The notes: generated by a model from the letters alone, not told the origin. A stretch of 64,000 bases of DNA from Mesorhizobium sp. M7A.F.Ca.US.008.03.1.1 (GCF_003997495.1 NZ_RZRU01000007.1:230879-294878), one strand, 5' to 3'. Positions 51,075-59,776 are shown, counted from the first letter of the stretch. Numbers and translations are program-made.

Positions 51075-52000
51075 CCGAGCTGAAACCGCGCGCCGTGCCA
51101 CGGACGATCGACGAGACGCTCGATCTCCTGACCGGTGCGGACTATGTGGCGGACCGGTCGCTGGCGACCGTGCTGTTCCTGTCGTTGCGTATGAAGCGGC
51201 CGCTTTTCCTCGAAGGCGAGGCCGGCGTCGGCAAGACCGAGATCGCCAAGGTGTTGGCACAGGCGCTTGGCCGCCGGCTGATCCGCCTGCAGTGCTATGA
51301 AGGCCTAGACGTCTCGTCCGCCGTCTATGAGTGGAACTACGCCGCGCAGATGATCGAAATCCGCATGGAGGAGGCGGCCGGCAAGGTGGAGCGCTCCGCC
51401 ATGGAGCGCAACGTCTTCTCCGAAAAATACCTGATCCGCCGACCGGTGCTCGATGCGCTGACCGGAAAGACGGGCGCTGCCCCGGTTTTCCTGATCGATG
51501 AGCTCGACCGCACCGACGAGGCGTTCGAGGCCTTCCTGCTCGAAATCCTGTCTGACTTCCAGGTGACGGTGCCCGAACTCGGCACTATCAAGGCGGAAGA
51601 ACCGCCGATCGTCATCATCACCACCAACCGCACCCGTGAAATCCATGACGCGCTGAAGCGGCGCTGCCTCTATCACTGGGTCGACTATCCCAATGCCGAG
51701 CGCGAGCTGGAGATCGTGCGCCGCAAGGTGCCGCAGGCCAACCAGCGGCTTTCGGCAGAAGTGGTCTCCTTCATCCAGAAGCTGCGCCAGATCGAATTGT
51801 TCAAGGTGCCTGGTGTCGCCGAAACCATCGACTGGGCCGGCGCGCTGACCGAGCTCGACAAGGTGGCGCTCGATCCGGAAACCGTGTCCGACACGATCGG
51901 CGTGCTGTTGAAATACCAGGACGACATTGCCCGCATCGAACAGGGCGAAGGCCGGCGCATCCTCAACGAGGTGAAGGCCGAGCTTTCGGCGGCGGAGTAG
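51071..52000 (+). CDS. MoxR-type AAA ATPase (CoxD-like)
   Basis: A 309-residue MoxR ATPase with Walker A GEAGVGKTE (48-56), Walker B FLIDELDRTDEAFEAFLLE, sensor 1 IITTNRTREIHDALKRRCL (arginine finger). With a CoxE-type VWA protein directly downstream, it matches the CoxD/CoxE pair needed to insert the copper-sulfur or sulfur ligand into carbon monoxide dehydrogenase and related molybdenum hydroxylases. Confidence 0.92.
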   Translation: MTELKPRAVPRTIDETLDLLTGADYVADRSLATVLFLSLRMKRPLFLEGEAGVGKTEIAKVLAQALGRRLIRLQCYEGLDVSSAVYEWNYAAQMIEIRMEEAAGKVERSAMERNVFSEKYLIRRPVLDALTGKTGAAPVFLIDELDRTDEAFEAFLLEILSDFQVTVPELGTIKAEEPPIVIITTNRTREIHDALKRRCLYHWVDYPNAERELEIVRRKVPQANQRLSAEVVSFIQKLRQIELFKVPGVAETIDWAGALTELDKVALDPETVSDTIGVLLKYQDDIARIEQGEGRRILNEVKAELSAAE

Positions 52001-52003
52001 GCG

Positions 52004-53248
52004 ATGTTGCGCACCGAACCGAAAGAGGCCATGCCGCACGGGCGGATCGCCGACAACATCGTCTATTTTGCCCGCACCTTGCGCAAGGCCGGCATGCGGG
52101 TCGGGCCGGCTTCGGTCAAGGACGCAATCGAGGCGGTGCTCGCCGCCGGCATCGGTTCGCGCGATGATTTCTACTGGACGCTGCACGCCGTGCTGGTGTC
52201 GCGGCATGAGGATCACGCCATTTTCGATGAAGCCTTCCGGCTGTTCTGGAAATCGCGCGAGCTGATCGAAAAGATGCTGGCGATGTTTTCGCCGGTCGCA
52301 CCAGACAACAGGGAAAAGCAGAAGCCCCGTGCTGCCGAGAACCGAGTCAGCCAGGCCATGTTCGAAGGCCACCAGAAAAACCAGCCGCGCCAAGAAATCC
52401 CCGAGATCGAGGTCGACGCCCGCTTCACTTTCTCCGGCAATGAGGTGCTGCGGGCCAAGGACTTTGCCCAGATGAACGCCGCCGAAATGGCCGACGCCAA
52501 GAAGGCGATCGCCCAGCTGCGGCTGCCTTTCGACATGGTGCGGACGCGCCGCTTCAAGGCCGATGCGCATGGTCGTCGCATCGATCCGCGCGCCATGATG
52601 CGTTCGGCCGCGCGCACCGGCGGCGAATTGATCCTGCCGAAATTCCGCTCAGCCCGGGAGGTTCATCCGCCGCTGGTTGTGCTCGCCGACATTTCCGGCT
52701 CGATGAGCCAGTACACGCGCATTTTCCTGCATTTCCTGCATGCGCTGACGGAAAAACGCCGGCGCGTGCACACCTTCGTCTTCGGTACCCGGCTCACCAA
52801 CCTGACCCGGCAGATGCGCCATCGCGACCCCGATGCAGCCCTGGCCGACTGTTCGGCGGCGGTCAGGGACTGGTCGGGCGGCACCCGCATCGGCGACACG
52901 CTGGCTGAGTTCAACCTGATATGGTCGCGGCGCGTGCTGGGGCAGGGCGCAGTCGTGCTTCTGATCACGGATGGGCTTGAGCGCGACGATGTCGCCGGCC
53001 TGTCGGAGGAGATGGAGCGCCTGCACAAATCCTGCCGGCGGTTGATCTGGCTGAACCCATTGCTGCGCTTCGACGGCTTCCAGGCGCGCGCCCGTGGCGT
53101 CAAGGCGATGCTGCCGCATGTCGACGAGTTCCGCTCGGTGCACAATCTCGACGCGCTCGCCGATCTCTGCGCGTCATTGGACAAGAAGTCGGCACAATCC
53201 GTCGATCCGCGCCGGTGGCTGGAAGCTGGCGCGAGGCACGCCGCATAA
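52004..53248 (+). CDS. CoxE-like VWA-domain protein
   Basis: A 414-residue protein with a C-terminal von Willebrand A domain; the MIDAS is DISGSMSQYTR, followed by the later Thr/Asp sites in WSGGTRIGDTLAEFN and LLITDGLERDD. This is the CoxE (VWA_CoxE) family, partner of CoxD/MoxR in maturation of molybdenum hydroxylases. ATG 52004 chosen (GGAG six bases upstream). It begins three bases after MoxR. Confidence 0.92.
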   Translation: MLRTEPKEAMPHGRIADNIVYFARTLRKAGMRVGPASVKDAIEAVLAAGIGSRDDFYWTLHAVLVSRHEDHAIFDEAFRLFWKSRELIEKMLAMFSPVAPDNREKQKPRAAENRVSQAMFEGHQKNQPRQEIPEIEVDARFTFSGNEVLRAKDFAQMNAAEMADAKKAIAQLRLPFDMVRTRRFKADAHGRRIDPRAMMRSAARTGGELILPKFRSAREVHPPLVVLADISGSMSQYTRIFLHFLHALTEKRRRVHTFVFGTRLTNLTRQMRHRDPDAALADCSAAVRDWSGGTRIGDTLAEFNLIWSRRVLGQGAVVLLITDGLERDDVAGLSEEMERLHKSCRRLIWLNPLLRFDGFQARARGVKAMLPHVDEFRSVHNLDALADLCASLDKKSAQSVDPRRWLEAGARHAA

Positions 53249-53308
53249 CCATATCTTTCCCATCCGGAAAACAGATCCCGAGAAAAACAGACTTCTGGAG
53301 AAACGGTC

Positions 53309-53647
53309 ATGGAAAACAGCATTTATCTGGATGAGGCCCGCGACCCGCTGATCATTGCGGAGGGCTGGATGAAGGACGGCAAGGACGTGGCCATCGCGAC
53401 AGTGGTCGAGACCTGGGGATCGGCGCCCCGACCTGTAGGCAGCCATCTGGTCATCGACGCCGACGGCAATTTCCACGGCTCCGTCTCGGGCGGCTGCGTC
53501 GAAGGCGCTGTGGTCAGCGAGGCCATCGACGTCATCGACAGCGGCAAGGCCAGGATGCTGGAGTTCGGTGTTGCCGATGAAACCGCATGGCAGGTCGGCC
53601 TGTCCTGTGGCGGTCGCATCAAGGTGTATGTCGAAAGGCTCGGCTGA
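53309..53647 (+). CDS. XdhC N-domain protein (XdhC_CoxI)
   Basis: A 112-residue protein consisting of the XdhC/CoxI N-terminal domain: ATVVETWGSAPRPVGSHLVIDADGNFHGSVSGGCVEGAVV and LSCGGRIKVYVERL. In XdhC this region binds the molybdenum cofactor and helps transfer sulfur to it. The second half of XdhC is encoded by the next gene, six bases later: the protein is split. SD GGAGAAA precedes ATG 53309. Confidence 0.9.
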   Translation: MENSIYLDEARDPLIIAEGWMKDGKDVAIATVVETWGSAPRPVGSHLVIDADGNFHGSVSGGCVEGAVVSEAIDVIDSGKARMLEFGVADETAWQVGLSCGGRIKVYVERLG

Positions 53648-53653
53648 TCTCGA

Positions 53654-54358
53654 ATGGATCCCTATGCACTGAAAACACTGAACGCCGAACGACGCGCCCG
53701 CCGCGCGGCGATCCTGGTCACCGATCTCGGTGATGGCCGCGACCGGATCGTGCGCGAGGGCGATCAGGTCGCCGGCGATCTCGGAACCGCGATCGCCAAG
53801 GCGTTCCGCACCGGCAACTCCGGTTCGGTCGAAGCAGAGGGGCGGACTTTCTTTCTCAACGCGCATCTGCCGCAGCCGCGTCTGGTCGTGATTGGCGCCG
53901 TCCATATCAGCCAGGCGCTGGCGCCGATGGCGAAGATCGCCGGCTATCCAGTGGAGATCATCGACCCCCGCACCGCCTTCGCCACGCCGGATCGCTTTCC
54001 CGACGTGGCGCTGCATGCCGAATGGCCGGAGGATGTGCTGAAACGCCAGCCGCTTGACAGCTACACCGCGCTCGCCGCTGTCACCCATGACCCGAAGGTC
54101 GATGATTTCGCGCTGAAGGCCGCGCTCGACGCCAACTGTTTCTATGTCGGAGCGCTCGGCAGCAGGAAGACGCATGCCAAGCGCGTCGAACGCTTGCTGG
54201 CAATGGGCGCGAGCGCCGAACAGATCGCGCGTATTCATGCGCCGATCGGGCTCGACATCGGTGCTGCCAGCCCGGGAGAGATCGCTGTTGCGGTGTTGGC
54301 CCAGGCGATCCACGCCTTCCGCTCGCGCGGTCTCGATGCCAAGGGCGCGGCTGCGTGA
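53654..54358 (+). CDS. XdhC C-domain (Rossmann) protein
   Basis: A 234-residue protein containing the Rossmann-like XdhC_C domain: PRLVVIGAVHISQALAPMAKIAGY, LPLDSYTALAAVTHDPKVDD, NCFYVGALGSRKTHAKRVERLL and PIGLDIGAASPGEIAVAVLAQ. The N-terminal 65 residues are specific to this group. It pairs with the preceding XdhC-N gene. GTGA overlap with the fusion gene downstream. Confidence 0.92.
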   Translation: MDPYALKTLNAERRARRAAILVTDLGDGRDRIVREGDQVAGDLGTAIAKAFRTGNSGSVEAEGRTFFLNAHLPQPRLVVIGAVHISQALAPMAKIAGYPVEIIDPRTAFATPDRFPDVALHAEWPEDVLKRQPLDSYTALAAVTHDPKVDDFALKAALDANCFYVGALGSRKTHAKRVERLLAMGASAEQIARIHAPIGLDIGAASPGEIAVAVLAQAIHAFRSRGLDAKGAAA

Positions 54359-55965
54359 AATTCGGCCCGATCCCGATCGAGACGGCGGAAGGCGCGGTGC
54401 TGGCGCACTCCACCATCGCTGGTGAACGCCGCTTCCGCAAGGCGCACAGGCTGAGCGCCGAAGATGTGACACTGCTGCGGGCTGCCGGTGTTTTCGAGGT
54501 CGTTGCGGCTGTGCTGGCTGAGGACGACCTCGGCGAGGATGCGGCCGCGCAAACGATTGCCGAGAGCATGGCCTTTCGCGGCATCGAGGCCAAGCCTGCC
54601 GCGACCGGGCGGGTCAACCTCCATGCCAAGGCGCCGGGCATCTTCACGGTCGATGCCGCTGCCATCGACGCCATCAATGCCATCGATCCAGCCATCACCA
54701 TCGCCACGCTGGCGCAGCATGCGCCGGTCGAGAAAGGCCAGATGGTCGCGACGGTGAAAATCATTCCCTTCGCGGTCAGTTCGGCGCTGGTCGACGCCGC
54801 GACAGAAATCTGCGCCGCAGGCGAGATCTTTGCCGTCAATGCCTACCGGCCCGTGCGTGTCGGCGTCATCCAGACGGTTCTGCCGGGCATCAAGCCTTCC
54901 GTGCTGGACAAGACGCTGCGCGTCACCGAAGCGCGGCTGGCGCGCACCGGGGGCAGGCTGACGGCCGAGCGCCGCACGCCGCATGAGATCGCGCCGGTGG
55001 CGGAGGCCACGGCTTCCCTGGTGCGTGACAATGACATGGTGGTGATCTTCGGCGCCTCGGCGATGAGCGATTTCGCCGATGTCATTCCAGCGGCGATCCA
55101 GAAAGCGGGTGGTACTGTCATCCGCGCCGGCATGCCGGTCGATCCAGGCAACCTGCTGGTGTTGGGTATGCTTGATGGCAAGCGCGTCATTGGCGCGCCC
55201 GGCTGCGCCCGCAGCCCCAAGGAAAACGGCTTTGACTGGGTGCTCGACAGGCTGATCGCCGGTCTCGACGTGACGGCCAGGGATATTGCCGGCATGGGCG
55301 TCGGCGGGCTGTTGATGGAAATCCCGACGCGACCGCAGCCGCGCGAACCGCTGCCGGCCAAAAGCCAGCTCAGGGTCGGCATCGTCCTGCTGGCGGCCGG
55401 CCGGTCGAGCCGCATGGGCGGGCCGAACAAGCTTCTGGCACTGTTCGACGGCAAGCCGCTGGTGCGCCGCACCGCCGAGCGGGCGCTCGGCTCGAAGGCG
55501 TCTGGCACTGTCGTCGTCACCGGCCACCAGCGCGAGCGGGTGCGCGCCGCGCTGGCGGGCCTCGACGTGACCTTCGCCGACAATCCCGATTTTACCGAGG
55601 GCCTGTCCACTTCGCTGAAGGCCGGCATTGCCTATCTGCCGGAAGACGCCGCCGGCGTGATGATCGTTCTCGGCGACATGCCTGATATCACGTCCGATGA
55701 CCTCGACAGGTTGATCGATGCTTTCCGCAAGGCCGGCGGCAATTCGGTGGTGCGCGCCTCGCATGACGGCAGGCGCGGCAACCCGGTGCTGTTGCCGCGT
55801 TCGCTGTTTCCGGCGATCGCCCATCTCGAAGGCGACACCGGCGCTCGCCATCTGGTCGAGACCGAAGGGCTCGATGTCATCGATGTCGAGATCGGCGCGG
55901 CGGCGTCTGTCGATGTCGACACGCGCGAGGCGCTGGAAGGCGCCGGCGGCGTGCTGCAGGATTGA
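54355..55965 (+). CDS. Molybdopterin-binding/NTP-transferase fusion protein
   Basis: A 536-residue fusion. Residues 1-335 resemble a MoeA/MogA-type molybdopterin-binding domain (FGASAMSDFADVIPAAIQ, VLGMLDGKRVIGAPGCARSPKENGFDWVLDRL). Residues 340-536 are a MobA/MocA-like nucleotidyltransferase: IVLLAAGRSSRMGGPNKLL, VMIVLGDMPDITSDDLDRL, GDTGARHL. It probably finishes the Mo cofactor with a cytidine or guanine nucleotide for molybdenum hydroxylases. GTG 54355 overlaps the previous stop (GTGA). Confidence 0.9.
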   Translation: MKFGPIPIETAEGAVLAHSTIAGERRFRKAHRLSAEDVTLLRAAGVFEVVAAVLAEDDLGEDAAAQTIAESMAFRGIEAKPAATGRVNLHAKAPGIFTVDAAAIDAINAIDPAITIATLAQHAPVEKGQMVATVKIIPFAVSSALVDAATEICAAGEIFAVNAYRPVRVGVIQTVLPGIKPSVLDKTLRVTEARLARTGGRLTAERRTPHEIAPVAEATASLVRDNDMVVIFGASAMSDFADVIPAAIQKAGGTVIRAGMPVDPGNLLVLGMLDGKRVIGAPGCARSPKENGFDWVLDRLIAGLDVTARDIAGMGVGGLLMEIPTRPQPREPLPAKSQLRVGIVLLAAGRSSRMGGPNKLLALFDGKPLVRRTAERALGSKASGTVVVTGHQRERVRAALAGLDVTFADNPDFTEGLSTSLKAGIAYLPEDAAGVMIVLGDMPDITSDDLDRLIDAFRKAGGNSVVRASHDGRRGNPVLLPRSLFPAIAHLEGDTGARHLVETEGLDVIDVEIGAAASVDVDTREALEGAGGVLQD

Positions 55966-56036
55966 CAAACCCAAGCCGAATTAAGCATGCCTTGGGCATG
56001 GCTTTCCGGTTCCCTCCCTCTGCGTTTGCGCCCTTA

Positions 56037-56187
56037 CCCCCCTCTGGCCTCCCGGCCATCTCCCCCTCAAGGGGAGAGATCGGCAGTTTCGACGGCGGCG
56101 TCCATCTTGCTTTGGAGATTGGCGAAAGCCGAAGGCGCATCCAATCTCCCCCCTTGAGGGGGAGATGGCCGGCAGGTCAGAGGGGGG
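56037..56187. repeat. Diverged copy of the 44-bp-arm inverted repeat
   Basis: Left arm 56037-56080 (CCCCCCTCTGGCCTCCCGGC...) and right arm 56144-56187 match the arms at 16502-16655 with a few changes (GGC or GAC for GTC, GGCC for GGAC). The 63-bp centre differs. It ends 23 bp before the start codon of the next gene. Confidence 0.85.
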
Positions 56188-56210
56188 CGTGCCGCGCAGT
56201 CCTCACAGCC

Positions 56211-57062
56211 ATGCTTTTCTTGCTTTCTTATGCCGCCCACGCTGCCGCTCTCGAACTAAAACCCTTCAAGGACGATCTCTTCGCCTATCCGGTCACGCTG
56301 TCGTCCGACACCAACGGCGCCTACACGGTCATCGATTACCGCGAGATGCGTGACATCAACCAGCGTGACCAGGTGCCCGAGCGCCGGGTGAACGCCCAAT
56401 ATACCGACACCAGCGTGCGCAAGGTGCAGCAGGATCTGTTGCTGAAAACCGATGCCGGCGATGTCAGGCATGTCGCCGTCGGCAAGACCGAGGGCGCCGG
56501 CATCATCGTGCTTTACCTGCACGGGCAGGGCGGCAGCCGCAAGCAGGGTGTCGACGACTTCACCTTCGGCGGCAATTTCAACCGGCTCAAGAACCTGATG
56601 GCCGGCAATGGCGGCCTCTATCTCAGCCCGGATTTTACCGATTTCGGCGACAAGGGAGCAGCGCAGGTGGCAGCGCTGATCGGTCACTATGCCGAACAAT
56701 CTCCAGGCGCGAAGATCTTCGTCGCCTGCGGCTCGATGGGCGGCGCGCTGTGCTGGAAGCTTGCCGCGCGCAAGGACATGGGCGGCCGCATCAGCGGCCT
56801 GCTGCTGCTCGGCTCGCTGTGGGATGAGAGCTTCTTCGCCAGCCCTGCTTTCAAGCGCCGTGTGCCGGTCTTTTTCGGCCAGGGCAGTCACGACGTGGTC
56901 TTCCCAGTGGCGAATCAGGAAGCATTCTTTCGCTCGATCCTGGCCAAATCGAAGACTTACCCGACCCATTTCGTCCGCTTCGAGACCGGCACCCATGGCA
57001 CGCCGATCCGCATGACCGACTGGCGCGGCACGCTCAACTGGATGCTGTCGAAGTCGCCCTAG
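56211..57062 (+). CDS. Exported alpha/beta hydrolase
   Basis: A 283-residue protein with a short signal peptide (MLFLLSYAAHAAALELKP) and an alpha/beta hydrolase core: LYLHGQGGSRKQGV, nucleophile elbow VACGSMGGALCW, the acid in GQGSHDVVFP and histidine in FETGTHGTPIR. ATG 56211 lacks an obvious ribosome binding site and sits 23 bp after a palindromic repeat; no other start is available before the repeat. Likely periplasmic; substrate unknown. Confidence 0.8.
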   Translation: MLFLLSYAAHAAALELKPFKDDLFAYPVTLSSDTNGAYTVIDYREMRDINQRDQVPERRVNAQYTDTSVRKVQQDLLLKTDAGDVRHVAVGKTEGAGIIVLYLHGQGGSRKQGVDDFTFGGNFNRLKNLMAGNGGLYLSPDFTDFGDKGAAQVAALIGHYAEQSPGAKIFVACGSMGGALCWKLAARKDMGGRISGLLLLGSLWDESFFASPAFKRRVPVFFGQGSHDVVFPVANQEAFFRSILAKSKTYPTHFVRFETGTHGTPIRMTDWRGTLNWMLSKSP

Positions 57063-57087
57063 CGCTGCCTGCAGGCCCGTGTGACGC

Positions 57088-58140
57088 TCAGGGCGCAGTG
57101 TTGTAGTCGACGACAGTCTCGGGGTTTTGCTCGCCGTCATAGGATGCATCGACGTCGTACTGGACCAGCGAGAAATTGCCGTTGCGAAACAGATACGTGC
57201 CGGCGTCGGAAGCATCGCCGATCCCGCGCCACTTGTTGAATGTGGTGATCGTTTGGGTGGCCTCGTCATAGTCGGAATTGACCGCCCAGCCGGACGTCTG
57301 GAAACCGACGATGCTCATGCCCAGCAATTTGCCGTTGCTGTCATTGTTCTCGTAGCGGATGTCCATCTTGGGTTCGGCGAATTGCAATTGCTGCACGGCC
57401 GATATCTCGTCGGTCATGTAGTAGACCGAGCTTTCATTGTAGGCGGCGGCCGAGCAGGAAAAATGGAACAGCCGCGTCTCCTTGTCGGGGTCGCCGGGCT
57501 GCGCATCCTTGTCCTTGTATCTGATTGAAAAGACCGTCGGCTCGTCGGCCAGGAACTGTTTGTCGCACTGGCCGCCATAGGTTGCCAGAAACGCCTTCCT
57601 GGCCTGCTCCAGCGCGGTGTCCTTCTTCGGTGGCGGCGGCCCGTCGCCGCAGCTTGGCGGCAGCGCTTCCTCGAAACCGGCGGTGGAGGGTTTCAGCGCG
57701 CCTTTTTCGATATGGATCGGATCGAAAGGTGGTTCCGCCTGGATCTGGGCATTCACCTGGCGCAGCGTATAGCAGCCGGCAAAGACCTTTTCGCCGCCGC
57801 TCTTGTCGGTGGCGCGGATGGCGACGGGGACGTTGTAGAAAATGCTGCCGGCCGCACCTTCGTCCGAGACAGCCCCGGTCAAGACCTCGACGTTGTCGGT
57901 GCCGTCATAGCCCTTGACGAAACTGTCGAAATCCTTTGCTGGCTTTGTATCGCCGAAATACCCCCAGGCGCGGGCGAATTCGTGCCGGCTGATGGCGCTG
58001 TAGAGCGAACGCACAACAGCATCGGCGCTCGACCGATCGTCGACATAGGGCGCTTTGGAGGCATCGTCGGCGGCCAATACCGTTTGGCCGATCGGTGCAA
58101 GGGAGAGAAAGGCAGTCGCTGCGAAAAGGGCGCGTCTCAT
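57088..58140 (-). CDS. Exported protein with DUF1176-like C-terminus
   Basis: A 350-residue protein with a signal peptide (MRRALFAATAFLSLAPIGQTVLAA). The N-terminal third has an APYVDDRSSADAVVRSLYSAISRHEFARAWGYF region, as in NTF2-like or SnoaL folds; the C-terminal part (WRGIGDASDAGTYLFRNGNFSLVQYD) resembles DUF1176. Cysteines are paired (CYTL, PSCGDG, GGQCDK, FSCSAA). Periplasmic; function unknown. Confidence 0.78.
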   Translation of the reverse strand: MRRALFAATAFLSLAPIGQTVLAADDASKAPYVDDRSSADAVVRSLYSAISRHEFARAWGYFGDTKPAKDFDSFVKGYDGTDNVEVLTGAVSDEGAAGSIFYNVPVAIRATDKSGGEKVFAGCYTLRQVNAQIQAEPPFDPIHIEKGALKPSTAGFEEALPPSCGDGPPPPKKDTALEQARKAFLATYGGQCDKQFLADEPTVFSIRYKDKDAQPGDPDKETRLFHFSCSAAAYNESSVYYMTDEISAVQQLQFAEPKMDIRYENNDSNGKLLGMSIVGFQTSGWAVNSDYDEATQTITTFNKWRGIGDASDAGTYLFRNGNFSLVQYDVDASYDGEQNPETVVDYNTAP

Positions 58141-58278
58141 CGGGAACCTCCGCTCGATAAGAGGATTCTACGACGGCGATTGCGGCAACGTGGTGACGCA
58201 GGGTCGACGGTCTTGAAGAATCGCGCGCGAAGGCGCTACGTCGCGTCCGCCGGCGTTCGGCCGGGCAGGAGATTTGAC

Positions 58279-58785
58279 GTGACGATATCGATGTATGAGG
58301 CATCCGTGCCCGTGTTTTCAGCCAGGCTGAAAGCGTTTTCCAATGTGCTTGCGACCGCCGAACAGAATGCGCTGGACCGCAAGATAGACCCGCAGGTTTT
58401 TCTGACGGCGCGGCTGGCGCCAGACATGTTCGCCTTGACCAGGCAGGTGCAGATCGCCACCGATCATGCCAAGGGCGCGCCGTCACGGCTCGCCGGCCGC
58501 GAAGTGCCGAAATACGAAGACAATGAGGCGAGTTTTGCCGATATCCAGGCTCGCATCACGAAGACGCTCGACCTTCTCGCGACATTTTCGGCTGCCGAGT
58601 TCGACGGCTCCGACGACAAGATCATCGAGTTGAAGCTTGGCGGACGGGAAAGTTCGATGCCCGGCCTGCAGTATCTGCTGCATGTGGCCATGCCCAATTT
58701 CTATTTCCATCTCACCACCGCCTACGACATCCTTCGCCACAACGGCGTGCCGTTGGGCAAGGCGACGTTCCTGGGATCGCGCTAA
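58279..58785 (+). CDS. DUF1993 family protein
   Basis: A 168-residue protein of the DUF1993 family: MTISMYEASVPVFSARLKAFSNVL at the start, RLAPDMFALTRQVQIATDHAKG and ending HVAMPNFYFHLTTAYDILRHNGVPLGKATFLG. The fold is DinB-like, four helices, possibly a metal- or thiol-linked enzyme. GTG 58279 with AGGAGA seven bases upstream fixes the start four codons before an internal ATG. Confidence 0.9.
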   Translation: MTISMYEASVPVFSARLKAFSNVLATAEQNALDRKIDPQVFLTARLAPDMFALTRQVQIATDHAKGAPSRLAGREVPKYEDNEASFADIQARITKTLDLLATFSAAEFDGSDDKIIELKLGGRESSMPGLQYLLHVAMPNFYFHLTTAYDILRHNGVPLGKATFLGSR

Positions 58786-58801
58786 GGAATTGGTTTTTGG
58801 A

Positions 58802-58827
58802 GATGTCCCGGACCGATCCGGGACATC
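58802..58827. terminator. Hairpin between convergent genes
   Basis: GATGTCCCGGA (58802-58812), loop CCGA, TCCGGGACATC (58817-58827), without a strong T-run. Perfect 11-pair stem between the convergent DUF1993 and DUF1127-like genes; probably a bidirectional terminator. Confidence 0.65.
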
Positions 58828-58844
58828 TTGAACACCGGGTGTAG

Positions 58845-59009
58845 CTAGCGAACGGACATTTCGCGGGCGATGCGGGGGAAGTCGGCCGGCTTGATCCCGA
58901 TGTCGGCGCGGTCGGCATTGCTCATCGAATGAAGCAGCGCGAGCGCCGAGCGGTATCTCAGGTGTTCCTGCGGCCGAGGCCGGGCGAACATTTCAGTGAA
59001 GAAACCCAT
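58845..59009 (-). CDS. 54-residue DUF1127-like protein
   Basis: Read on the minus strand, ATG at 59009 opens a 54-codon frame: MGFFTEMFARPRPQEHL, then a C-terminal MSNADRADIGIKPADFPRIA, which has the DUF1127 signature (basic helix, D-x-GI). It is too short for usual gene-length cut-offs. The end lies 17 bp from the hairpin. A second DUF1127 gene is at 37318-37569. Confidence rests on the motif and the compact position; the binding site is weak. Confidence 0.7.
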   Translation of the reverse strand: MGFFTEMFARPRPQEHLRYRSALALLHSMSNADRADIGIKPADFPRIAREMSVR

Positions 59010-59320
59010 GATTCAAGCCCCAAATTGGTCCTCCACAACTGCCAATATAGGTGAATCGTGACAATTGTGCAGTGCAGCATTTGCATACCTGCCATGTCTT
59101 GGCGATTTTTTTCGCCATTTTCTGCAACCAGATGAAACTTTTGGCCGACGCGCATCGTAGCCTCGAATGCTGGCTACGTGGCCGGTTTTTCCTCGACGGC
59201 TAAATTCGTTAAGATCGGTGCCATGCATTTTTAACGAGCCGGTTCTATGCTTCGATACCCGAATGGTCGGGCGAGGGGGAGGCTGACATCGCTACTGGCG
59301 CCAAGCGGGATTTCGCTTCG
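59010..59320. other. Intergenic region before the J-domain-like gene
   Basis: No confident gene. It contains TGGCGA-TTTTTT-CGCCA (about 59098-59114), a small hairpin, and CGTTAA (59207-59212) with TTAACG (59231-59236). A strong binding site AGGGGGAGG lies at 59274-59282 with no ATG, GTG or TTG behind it in the next gene's frame (see the J-domain entry). Confidence 0.5.
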
Positions 59321-59776
59321 TTGCTCGACGACCTCTTCATCGCCCCCGATAAGAATGGCGAGGGCGAAGAGGCCGGCGCTCGCCCATCCATCCCGTTCGA
59401 CTATCTCTCGGTGGCCGATGAACTCCATTCCGGCCGTATCAAGGTTTCCGCTGCCGAATATCGCGAGGCGGGCGCGGATCTGGCGACTGAATTCGCCGCC
59501 TTGCTCGATCATGCCAAGCTGGCTCTCGCCGGCGAAGAGCCAAAGCCCGAGGAGAAACTGCCGCCGATCGATCCTGAAGCCATCGCCGTCGAACTCGGCC
59601 TCAATCAGCCCAAGCAGGTCGCCGATTTCGGTCGCATGCGCCGCAGCTTTGCCTTTGCCAACCATCCCGACCGTGTCGCCCCGCATCTGCGCCAGCGCGC
59701 CATGATCCGCATGCAAGTGGCCAATATGCTGATCGACGAGGCCAAGCGCCGTGCACTGGCCGGTGCTCGCCGCTAA
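59321..59776 (+). CDS. J-domain-like protein, start unclear
   Basis: A protein of at least 151 residues. The C-terminal part VADFGRMRRSFAFANHPDRVAPHLRQRAMIRMQVANMLIDEAKRRAL has the HPD tripeptide of J-domains (co-chaperones of DnaK), and N-terminal residues LLDDLFIAPDKNGEGEEAG are acidic. The TTG at 59321 is the only standard start. The frame is open further upstream and a strong AGGGGGAGG is followed six bases later by ATC (59288) in frame, so a non-standard start or sequence error is possible. Confidence 0.7.
   Translation: MLDDLFIAPDKNGEGEEAGARPSIPFDYLSVADELHSGRIKVSAAEYREAGADLATEFAALLDHAKLALAGEEPKPEEKLPPIDPEAIAVELGLNQPKQVADFGRMRRSFAFANHPDRVAPHLRQRAMIRMQVANMLIDEAKRRALAGARR

Noticed and set aside
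54235..55974. 579-residue antisense frame over the MoeA-MobA fusion
   Set aside because: Shadow of a gene with clear domains.
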